Source: CAVYPR01 sp963770505 (GTDB lineage Bacteria > Actinomycetota > Acidimicrobiia > Acidimicrobiales > RAAP-2). Taken from it: 64,000 bases of DNA. The notes under the pieces were generated by a model. That model did not search any database, was not told the DNA's origin, and saw only the letters and a list, made by a program, of their open reading frames with translations. Below are positions 1 to 8,700 of this stretch, one piece after another; the stretch's first letter is position 1, and every line of letters starts with the position of its first letter. Where the stretch lies: assembly GCA_963770505.1 (NCBI GenBank), contig CAVYPR010000001.1:372001-436000 (forward strand), read 5' to 3'. Made by a program: the position numbers and the translations under genes.

Positions 1-1150
1 GGAGAAAGACGTTGCTCGAGCCCACGAACCCGTCGGCCAGCCGCTTGCGCCCGTCGGCACTGAGATCGATCGCCTTGAGGGCACCTACGATCGCGCCGAT
101 GCTCGTCCCGCCGACAGCGTCCACCGGGATGCCGGTCTCCTCCAGTGCGTTCAAGGCTCCGAGGTGTGCGAAGCCCCTTGGTCCGCCTCCTCCGAGGACG
201 AGCCCGATCCCCCGGTCGGTCACGATGCGGGCGATTCGCGCGGTGTCCGACCCGCTTCCCCGGCGGAAGTGCAGGTGCAGTCGAGGTTGGACGGCATCCA
301 GCCACATAGCGACCCCCCGGGGTCGGCGTACCCAGGACGGATGGGTGAGGATGAGGATGACGTCGCCGCGGTTGTCCGTTCCCCTGAACTCACCAGTCAA
401 CACCGGCGGCAGGGCTGTGGGCGGCCGATCGCCGGCGGTGATGAGCACGGTCCGATCGCTGTTTCGAAGGCACCAATGCTGCCATTGTTCGTCCCCGCTG
501 GCGGCGTCGAAGAGCACGTAGCGGTGCCCTTTTTCCAATTCGTGGGCCCACCGGGCGCGCTCGCCGTGGTGCGGCGCGTCGGCGGCGGTTCGCCAGGCGG
601 TCGGTGCCACAGTCTTCAATGTTTGGACGATACCGAGCGCAGCCGCCGAGGTTTCGGGCGATGCATCGAGGTTGAAGACGGTGATCGTAAGAACGCGCTC
701 GGAGTCGGGCTGTCGAGTTCTCGCCGTCAGACGGTCAATGACGATCTGGGCTGCCCGACGCATCCAAGAAGGATGCGTCTCAGCGAGGCTGTCGAACTCC
801 TCCTTGGAGAACGCGAGGAGCCGGCTGTCGCGAAGTGCCCTCACGCCCACGGCACGCACTTGCCCAGTCAGCATGCCGATCTCACCGATGACATGTCCGC
901 GTGACATCTCTTCGTCCGCGGTGCCTGTGACGATGGATCGCAAGCGACCGTGAACCACCACAAAGAGGGCGTGCGCCGGATCGCCCTCCCGCATTAGCCA
1001 GTCGCCTGCGGCGACCTCGATCCTGCTGCAGCGGCTGTGTACCTCGCGGAGTTCCTCGTCGTCGAGTGACCCGAAGAGCGGGATCGTGGCCAGGAGGGCG
1101 CACTCGCTCTGGCGAGACTCGTCGTTGAGCGCATGCGAATCCCCTCCCAC
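1..1150 (-). CDS. Cyclic-nucleotide-binding domain/patatin-like phospholipase (3' end beyond window)
   Basis: Partial gene: about 383 codons are visible and the C-terminus runs off the left edge. I chose a GTG start because AAGGAG lies 7 nt upstream. Residues about 19-140 form a CNB domain whose phosphate-binding cassette keeps the key residues: Glu90 in GEIGML and Arg99 in QVRAV, the same 9-residue spacing as PKA. After a linker comes a patatin domain with the oxyanion-hole loop GGGGPRG near residue 326 and the nucleophile elbow GTSIG with Ser350. The catalytic Asp would lie outside the window. CNB-patatin proteins of the NTE type hydrolyse phospholipids or lysophospholipids, and cAMP or another cyclic nucleotide would be the regulator here. 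The gene follows a cyclase gene on the same strand after 271 bp, which suggests a signal-effector pair. Family assignment is confident; ligand and substrate are inferred. Confidence 0.88.
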   Translation of the reverse strand, partial: MGGDSHALNDESRQSECALLATIPLFGSLDDEELREVHSRCSRIEVAAGDWLMREGDPAHALFVVVHGRLRSIVTGTADEEMSRGHVIGEIGMLTGQVRAVGVRALRDSRLLAFSKEEFDSLAETHPSWMRRAAQIVIDRLTARTRQPDSERVLTITVFNLDASPETSAAALGIVQTLKTVAPTAWRTAADAPHHGERARWAHELEKGHRYVLFDAASGDEQWQHWCLRNSDRTVLITAGDRPPTALPPVLTGEFRGTDNRGDVILILTHPSWVRRPRGVAMWLDAVQPRLHLHFRRGSGSDTARIARIVTDRGIGLVLGGGGPRGFAHLGALNALEETGIPVDAVGGTSIGAIVGALKAIDLSADGRKRLADGFVGSSNVFL

Positions 1151-1421
1151 TTCGCCGCTCCTTCTCTTGGATTCTTCGTCAACACTTGCGAGCGGTCGGT
1201 TCGCTGTTGTGGGGAAGCCCGTCGCGCACCACGTCGATCAGGCGGAACATGCCACGGAACTCGTGAAGTGTCGAGACCGATGCAGCTCGCCCCAGCCGAT
1301 TTTCGCTTGGCATCCTAGACTGTTCCAGTGACGGCAACCCGATGAGGACCGTCCCGTGCGACCTGGAAGGTGATCCGTCGGGCTGGCAAAGTTTGACGGA
1401 GATCAAACAGAACTCCGGCAG

Positions 1422-4400
1422 TCAGCCCTCGGCCAGGCGAGTGGCCAGAGGTCCCGCGGGCCACCGGTCCCGCAGCGACGTGACCGGGGTATCGGCGACC
1501 CCTAAGGCGTCCAGGTGCCGGCGGGCCTCGACGGCGTCGGCGGTGACGGCCCGTCCGGCGGCGCCCCCTGCCGCTGAGGCGGCCCGCACGACTGCCCGTG
1601 CGGCCAGGCAGAGCGAGAGCTCGAAGTCGGCGGAGAGGCGGCGGGCCTCGGCAACCGACTTGTCCAGCGCCTCCAGCGCCGCCTCCGGGTCCCCCGACGA
1701 TTCGCTCACGCCCAGGAGCCGCAGAGCGGTGGCGTCGAGGACATCCCCCCCGCCCAGCGCCTTCGCTCGCCGGACGAGTTGGCGGGCGCGCCCCGCAGTG
1801 CCGTCGACCTCTCCCGCCAGGAGGGCAGCCTCCAGAGACCGGGCCTCCGCCTCGACTTCGTAGACCTTGGAGCCGAGCGACCTGAACCGGGCCAGAGCGT
1901 CGTCCAGCAGCTCGACCGCCTTCGCCCGTTCCCCACGCCGGGCCGCCAGCCGACCGAGGTTCAAGGTGACCAGGGCGAGACCCACCGGGTACCGGGCCGC
2001 CATCCAGGCGCGCCGCGCCGTGGCGAAGAGCTCGGCAGCCTCGTCGTACAGCCCTCTGTCGGAGAGGATCTCGGCGATATTGTTCTGCTCGGTGGCGGCG
2101 CCGACCACGTCGCCCGCCCGCTCGCGTGCCCGCGCGCTGTGGGTGTAGAAGTCGAGGGCCTCGTCCCATTGCCCCCGGAAATAGGCCTCGACGCCCAGGT
2201 TGTTCAGAACGTTGCCCTGCCCGATGAGGTCACCCACCTCTTTGAAGACGGCGAGGGCCTGCTGGGCGGCCCCGTCACCGGGCAGGCCTAGCGACGACCG
2301 GGCCATGTCCACTAGGTAGAGGGCGTGGGCAAGGCCGGGCCGATGGTCGCAGGCGATGGCCTCCTCAGTGGCAAGTTCGGCCCAGTGGAGGCATTCCCTG
2401 TTTCGCCCCTGGCGGAAGCGGACGCCGGCGTAGGCCACCGCGGCCTCGCACGACTCGATGGCGACGTTCACGTCACTCCCGCCGGCTATTCGACGGGCCA
2501 ACGAGTAGCAGCGGAGCGCCGCGGGGTACTCGCCAGCGCGCTCGTGGACCACTCCCGTCTTGCGTAAGAGGCGCATTCGCCTGTTCCCCGTTGGGGTGAG
2601 CCTCCTGGCCAGGGAGTATGCGGAGGCTGACCCTTCGAACGCACCGGCCAGCTCCTCTGCGTCGCCGAGCGCCTCAGCCACCTCGGCCACCTCGGGTGGT
2701 TCCAGGGCGGGCAGGTGGCGGGCGGCCGCGAGCGCCCGGCGGTAGAAGATGGCGGCGTCGACGTTTGCGTAGACGGCGCCGGCCCGCTGCCCGGCCGTGC
2801 GCCCGTAGTGCCAGGTCTCGGCGAAGCACTCGGCGTGGAGGAAGTGCAACGAGAGAAGCGGCGCCTCGGCCTCGGGGTCCGGGGCTCGCTCCTCGATGGC
2901 CATTGCGGCGCGGTGGTGGAGCTCGCGTCGGCGACGGAAGGGCAAGCCCTCGTAGGCGGCGTCGCGGACGAGAGCGTGTGCGAAGCGGCCCTGTTCGGGC
3001 CCCTCGGGCACCACCAGAGTCCGCAACCGCTCCCAGATCTCCGCCGGCACCTCCTCCCCGAGGATCTGACTGAGGAGGCTCCAATCGAACCACACGCCCA
3101 GCACGGCGGCGGCCCGCAGGATCTGGCGGTCGGCCGGCCCCAGCCGGTCGATCTGGGCCGCCAGCAGCAGCTCGAGGTCGTCCGGGAGGGAGTCGAGCGG
3201 CAGGTGGCTGGCCACCGCATTGGTCAGCTCGAGCAGGAAAAGCGGGTTGCCGCCCGACCGCTGGAGCAGCGCCTGGCGGTCGTGGGCCGATAACTGGAGG
3301 TCGTCGCCGCCACCGGCCTCGAGCAGGGCCGCCGACGCTGCCGTGTTGAGTGGTCCGAGCTCAAGTCGTCGGTGGGGCGGCGCCACGTCATTCCCGAGCG
3401 GCGAACTGCCGACGGGGCGACGGGTGAGAACCACCAGCCACGGGCGGTCCTCGGCCGCGCCGACCAAGTGGCTGAGGAGGTCCGAGGACGCCTCGTCGAT
3501 AGCGTGGACGTCCTCGAAGACCAGTCCCAGCGGTCTGTCGCAGTGGGCGTCGAGCAAGTCGACCACGGCGGCGGCCAGAAGCGCCCGGCGGAACCTCGGC
3601 TCGACCTGCTCGATCTCAGGGGTGAGAGGGAGCTCGGCCCCCAGCAGCGTGGCCAGCAGGGGGAGCAACGGGAGGAGGCCGGGGGCACGGGAGGTGACCG
3701 CCGCGCGGAGGGCGTGGACCGCCTCGTCGGCGCCCGCCGCCTCGGCCACACTGAGCACGGAACGGAGAAGGTGGCGGAAGGGCAAGTAGGGAGCGAGCTC
3801 GCCGTACTCCTCGCAGTACAACTGGCGGGTGTCGAGGTCCCAGGCGCCCGCGGCCTCGGCCACCAGTCGGGACTTTCCCATCCCGGGCCCCGACACGACC
3901 TCCACTGCGCTTCCTGTCCCGCCAACGGCGCGGGCGGCGGCCTCGGCCAGTACTTCGAGATCGGCGGCCCGACCGAGCAGAGGGAGGGAGTTGTCGACGC
4001 GGCGATACGGTGGTCGCGGCGCGCCCGTAGTCGCGTCGCGGCCGAGGACCACTGAGGCCACTACCGGCTCGGACTTCCCCTTCACGTTGAACGGCGGCAG
4101 GGGCTCGGTGGCGAAGGCGCCATGGATGCGTGCGAGGAAGCTGTCGGTGGCCACCACCTGTCCGTTCTCGGCCCGCCCCATGACCCGGGCCGCCAGGTTG
4201 ATGGCGTCGCCCGAGAACGAGTAGATCCGCCGGTAGGCGGTGCCGGCGTCGTGGACGAAGAACCGCCCGGCGTTTAACCCCGCCCTTACCCCGAGGGGGC
4301 CGGCCGGCGCGTGCACCACCTCGAGGGTGGCCCGCAGCAACCGCTCCTCGTCGTCGCCGCGCACCACCGGCAGACCGCCGGTGAGGAGGATCTTGCCGCC

Positions 4401-5381
4401 GTCCCCGGCGATATCAATGTAATGGAAGGCAACTCCGTGGCGGTCGGCGGCTTCCTGGGCTCGCGACACGATGGGTTCGAGGGCCTCGGCCACGGCCCGG
4501 CTGCCGGCCGACGCGTGCAGGGCGTCGACGCCCCGGAACTGGACGAAGGAGATCGAGGCATGGCGGTGCTCGGCCGGCTCGCCGCCGCCCAGGAGTCGAT
4601 GGCGCACCGCGGTTGATAGGAGGCGCGACGGGTCTATGGCCGCGAGCACCGTCCGCGGGGGCTCCGTGGGCTCGGCCGATGGCGCCGCCCGCAGCAGTCT
4701 GCCCCCTTCTCGCTCACCGGCGAGGACCCGGGCCTCCAGCTCGGCCGCCGTGGCCTCGCTGACCAGCACCTCGCCGGAGTTGGCGGCACCTTCCATCGCC
4801 GTCGTCTGGGTGGCTGGGGGTCCGGTGATCACCAGCTCGCGGTGGCCGTCGCCCACCAGGTAGAGGTCGAACCGGCCGCGGTGCACCCCGATGGAGACCC
4901 CCAGGCGGATCCGACCCGCCGAGGTGCTCACGTTGCCCAGGCGGGGCATGGCCCTCGAGATCAGCCAAGTGGCCCGGGCGGCCCGGGCGGCCGATCCGGG
5001 CTCCTCGAACAAGAGGAGCGCGGCGTCGCCACCCCACTTGAGCATCTCCCCGCCGTACTCGTAGGCGATCTCGAGCAGCTGAGCGAAGGTGGCGCCCACC
5101 ACGTCGGAGACCTCTTCGGCCCCCGCCTTGCCCCGGACGGCCAGCCGTTCGGTCAGTGCGGTGAACCCCGAGACGTCCACGAAGGCCAGGGTCCCTTCGA
5201 CGGATCGCACCCGCTCTGCGGGATCTTCGGCCAGCCATGCCATGGCCAGCCGGGAGACGTAGGGGCTCAACTGCGCACGGTTCCCCAGCCCTTCGGAGTG
5301 CACTATGTTCCTCGAGGGGCTCTCGGGCGCCTCTACCGTCTTCGGGTCTCCGGGCAGGAGGGGCACTTGACGGTCACCCAT
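1422..5381 (-). CDS. Soluble-adenylyl-cyclase-like protein: tandem class III cyclase domains, AAA/STAND-type ATPase, TPR repeats
   Basis: 1,319 residues, ATG start. Cyclase domain 1 (about 62-215) has both metal Asp residues (D69 in FVDVSGFT, D119 in KWGGDA) but lacks the Asn-Arg pair. Domain 2 (about 274-446) has Gln281 where the first metal Asp should be, yet keeps Asn395 and Arg399 (GDAINLAARVM). The halves are therefore complementary and should form one catalytic site, as in human sAC (ADCY10), whose order of domains is the same. Lys115 and Ser388 occupy the adenine-selecting positions, so ATP is the likely substrate. A P-loop ATPase follows (GPGMGKS 498-504; Walker-B-like LGLVFEDVHAID near 618-629). 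TPR-like helices fill about 880-1190. There is no signal peptide or membrane segment, so it is probably cytosolic. Expected product is cAMP (inference). The neighbouring CNB-patatin gene could be its target. Confidence 0.9.
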   Translation of the reverse strand: MGDRQVPLLPGDPKTVEAPESPSRNIVHSEGLGNRAQLSPYVSRLAMAWLAEDPAERVRSVEGTLAFVDVSGFTALTERLAVRGKAGAEEVSDVVGATFAQLLEIAYEYGGEMLKWGGDAALLLFEEPGSAARAARATWLISRAMPRLGNVSTSAGRIRLGVSIGVHRGRFDLYLVGDGHRELVITGPPATQTTAMEGAANSGEVLVSEATAAELEARVLAGEREGGRLLRAAPSAEPTEPPRTVLAAIDPSRLLSTAVRHRLLGGGEPAEHRHASISFVQFRGVDALHASAGSRAVAEALEPIVSRAQEAADRHGVAFHYIDIAGDGGKILLTGGLPVVRGDDEERLLRATLEVVHAPAGPLGVRAGLNAGRFFVHDAGTAYRRIYSFSGDAINLAARVMGRAENGQVVATDSFLARIHGAFATEPLPPFNVKGKSEPVVASVVLGRDATTGAPRPPYRRVDNSLPLLGRAADLEVLAEAAARAVGGTGSAVEVVSGPGMGKSRLVAEAAGAWDLDTRQLYCEEYGELAPYLPFRHLLRSVLSVAEAAGADEAVHALRAAVTSRAPGLLPLLPLLATLLGAELPLTPEIEQVEPRFRRALLAAAVVDLLDAHCDRPLGLVFEDVHAIDEASSDLLSHLVGAAEDRPWLVVLTRRPVGSSPLGNDVAPPHRRLELGPLNTAASAALLEAGGGDDLQLSAHDRQALLQRSGGNPLFLLELTNAVASHLPLDSLPDDLELLLAAQIDRLGPADRQILRAAAVLGVWFDWSLLSQILGEEVPAEIWERLRTLVVPEGPEQGRFAHALVRDAAYEGLPFRRRRELHHRAAMAIEERAPDPEAEAPLLSLHFLHAECFAETWHYGRTAGQRAGAVYANVDAAIFYRRALAAARHLPALEPPEVAEVAEALGDAEELAGAFEGSASAYSLARRLTPTGNRRMRLLRKTGVVHERAGEYPAALRCYSLARRIAGGSDVNVAIESCEAAVAYAGVRFRQGRNRECLHWAELATEEAIACDHRPGLAHALYLVDMARSSLGLPGDGAAQQALAVFKEVGDLIGQGNVLNNLGVEAYFRGQWDEALDFYTHSARARERAGDVVGAATEQNNIAEILSDRGLYDEAAELFATARRAWMAARYPVGLALVTLNLGRLAARRGERAKAVELLDDALARFRSLGSKVYEVEAEARSLEAALLAGEVDGTAGRARQLVRRAKALGGGDVLDATALRLLGVSESSGDPEAALEALDKSVAEARRLSADFELSLCLAARAVVRAASAAGGAAGRAVTADAVEARRHLDALGVADTPVTSLRDRWPAGPLATRLAEG

Positions 5382-5727
5382 CTCGTCCGGTGCCGGCGGC
5401 TGCGAGAGCGCCGCCTTCGAGGTCGTCGGTATCCACCCTCAATGCGCCCGTTTGGTCGACCGTGCCGGTTCCGCGCAATTCGTCGTGCTCCCCGGGGACG
5501 TCAAAACGGCCACACAGTTAGTGGAGCGTAGTCCGGCGCTGAAGCGCCCAGGACCTCCAAAGTCCTCAAAAGCACCGCACCGATGTCCGCCACCGCCAAC
5601 CCGCCGCCTTCGGCGAGCGAGCCCATGTCGCCCAGCTGCGGAGGTCATCGTGGTGGGCGCGGTGGGAGCTCGTTCGCGGCTGCCAGCACCTTCGAACCAC
5701 CGGACTCGGGGGGCATCCCTCCGCCCA
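5382..5727. other. Intergenic region between the cyclase and the giant secreted-protein gene
   Basis: Both flanking genes are on the minus strand, so this stretch should hold the 3' end of the giant transcript and the promoter of the cyclase gene. I see a short inverted repeat, AGGAC/GTCCT with a 7-nt loop near 5550-5566. I see no convincing gene, strong terminator or recognisable -10/-35 pair. Confidence 0.4.
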
Positions 5728-8700
5728 CTACGGATATGTGAACAGATCATTGCTAGTGGCCGGGGTCGTCCCGCCACCCGTCGTCACCACCGAGATCCTG
5801 ACCTGTCCTGCCGCGTGTGCAGGAGAAGTGGCCACAATCTGGGTAGGCGACTTGACGGTGAATGTCCTGGCTGCCGTTGTACCGAACTTGACGTTCGTCA
5901 CTGTCGAAAATCCGGTCCCTGTGATGGTCACCTTGGTGCCACCGGCGAGCGGGCCACTTGTCCGGGAGAGGGAGGTGATGGTTGGGCTGTAGGTGAAAAG
6001 ATCCGCCGTCTGGGCGGGGCTCTCGCCAACGGGAGTCACCACCCGAACGGCCACAGAAGCTCCCGAGGTTCCGGCCGGGCTCTTTACCGTGAGCTGGGTT
6101 CCCGCAGCGTTGACCGAGACTGTCTTCCCTTTGCTGGATCCGAACCAGACCGTTGTGGCCCCGGTGAACCCTCCGCCGCTCACCGTCACAGACGTGCCGC
6201 CGGTCGGCGGGCCGCTGGCCGGCGCGACGGCGGACACCGCCGGGGGTGGCAAGGTGAACCTGAAGGAGTCGACGCTGGTTGTCGGCGTCGTCCCTCCGGG
6301 CGTCGTCACCGAGATCCTGACTGTGCCGGCTGCGTGCAGCGGAGCCGTCGCCACAAGCTGGGAGGACGATCTGCTCGTGAACGACTGGGCTGTCGTTGTT
6401 CCGAACTTGACCCCCGAGACTGTGTAGTAGCCGGTCCCTGTGATGGTCACCTGGGTCCCACCCGACACCGGGCCGCTTGTCCTCGAGATGGAGGTGATCG
6501 TCGGGACCGGGTCATAGGCGTAGTGCTTGGCTCCCGAGGTCCCGCCGGCCGTGGTTACGGCCACTGTCACCGTCCCGGCCGCGTGGGCCGGGGCCTTGAC
6601 GGTGATCTTGAGTGTGGAAACCACCATCACTGTGGTCCCGGGGTGGCCTGTACCGAAGGCGACGGTGGCCCCTGAAGTGAACCCGGTGCCCGTGACCGTC
6701 ACCGTTGTCCCGCCGACCAGCCTGCCGGCCGTGGGTGTGATCGAGGTGATCGTCGGGGCGTTGGCGTAGGTGTAGTGCTTGGCTCCTGAGGTCCCGCCGG
6801 CCGTGGTTACGGTCACTGTCACCGTCCCGGCCGCGTGGGCCGGGCCCTTGACGGTGATCTTGGCTGTGGAAACCACCATCACTGTGGTCCCAGGGTGGCC
6901 TGTACCGAAGGCGACGGTGGCCCCTGAAGTGAACCCGGTGCCCGTGATCGTCACCGTTGTCCCGCCGCTGGGCTTGCCGGCCGTGGGTGTGATCGAGATG
7001 ATCGTCGGGGCGTTGGCGTAGGCGTAGAGCTTGGCTCCTGAGGTCCCGCCGCCCGTCGTTACGGTCACTGTCACCGTCCCGGCCGCGTGGGCCGGGGCCT
7101 TGACGGTGATCTTGGCTGTGGAAACGACCATCACTGTGGTCCCAGGGTGGCCGGTACCGAAGGCGACGGTGGCCCCTGAAGTGAACCCGGTGCCCGTGAC
7201 CGTCACCGTTGTCCCGCCCGACACCGGGCCGCTTGTCCTAGAGATGGAGGTGATCGTCGGTACCGGGTCATAGGCGTAGAGCTTGGCTCCTGAGGTCCCG
7301 CCGCCCGTGGTTACGGTCACTGTCACCGTGCCGGCCGCGTGGGCCGGGGCCTTGACGGTGATCTTGGCTGTGGAAACGACCATCACTGTGGTCCCAGGGT
7401 GGCCTGTACCGAAGGCGACGGTGGCCCCTGAAGTGAACCCGGTCCCAGTGACCGTCACCGTTGTCCCTCCGACCAGCTTGCCGGCCGTCGGTGTGAGAGA
7501 GGTGATCGTCGGGGCTGCCAGGAAGGTGAACCCTGTGGCCATAGTGGCCGTCCCGCCGTAGGTGGTTACCGACACGGCGACGGCGCCGGCTCGGTGGGAC
7601 CTGGTCGTGGCCGCGATGCTTGTGGTGCCGGTGACCGTGAAGGTTGTGGCTGTTGTTGCGCCGAACTTGACCGAGAGCACCCCTGTGAAGTTGCTGCCAG
7701 TGATGGTCACCCTGGTTCCGCCCGATGCCGGGCCCCTTGTGGGGGATACGTGCAAGACGGAGGGCGGGACGCGGGTGACCGACAGGTTCCCGACCTTGAA
7801 GGAGAACACGTAGTTCGCCGCCGTCAGCGATCCGATCGTGCAGGTGATCGGGTATGTCCCGATGGGGCTTGTCTTGGTGGCTGTGGTTGAGCAGCTGGCC
7901 GTGCCTGTCACCACCGATGTGTTCTCTGTGTTCACGAAGCCGCTCAGGGAGTAGCCGAGCGACGGGTTGGTGGCGCCGTAGACCCGGGTGGCCGCGTTCG
8001 CCGTCACGGTGAGGGTGGCGGGCGTGACCCTCAGGGTCCCCGGTGAGAAGGAGAAGCCGTAGACCGCCGACGTGAGGGACCCAATCGTGCAGGTGATCGG
8101 GTATGTCCCGATCGGGCTCGTCTTGGTGGCTGTGGTCGAGCAGCTGGCCGTGCCTGTCACCACCGATGTGTTCTCTGTGTTCACGAAGCCGCTTAGGGAG
8201 TAGCCGAACGACGGGTTGGCGGCGCCGTAGGACCGGGTGGCCGGTTTGGCCGTCACAGTAAGAGTGGGGGGCGTGACTTTGAGAATCCCCGGGGAGAAGG
8301 AGAAGTCGTAGTTGGCCGCCTTCAACGACACTGTCGCGCAGGTGATCGGGTATGTCCCGATGGGGCTTGTCTTGGTGGCTGTGGTCGAGCAGCTGGCCGT
8401 GCCTGTCACCACCGATGAGTTCTCTGTGTTCACGAAGCCGCTCAGGGAGTAGCCGAACGACGGGTTGGCGGCGCCGTAGACCCGCGTGGCCGCATTCGCC
8501 GTCACGGTGAGGGTGGCGGGCGTGACCCTCAGGGTCCCTGGTGAGAAGGAGAAGTCGTAGTTGGCCGCCGTCAGCGATCCGATCGTGCAGGTGATCGGGT
8601 ATGTCCCGACGTGGCTCGACATGGTGGCTGTGGGTGAGCAGCTAGCCGTGCCGGTCACCACTGATGTGTTCTCTGTGTTCACGAAGCCACTCAGCTTGTA

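Noticed and set aside
1151..1421. Possible -35/-10 pair and a 75-codon minus frame before the CNB-patatin gene
   Set aside because: The -35/-10 spacing is too short (14 bp), and the frame has no ribosome binding site and no motif.
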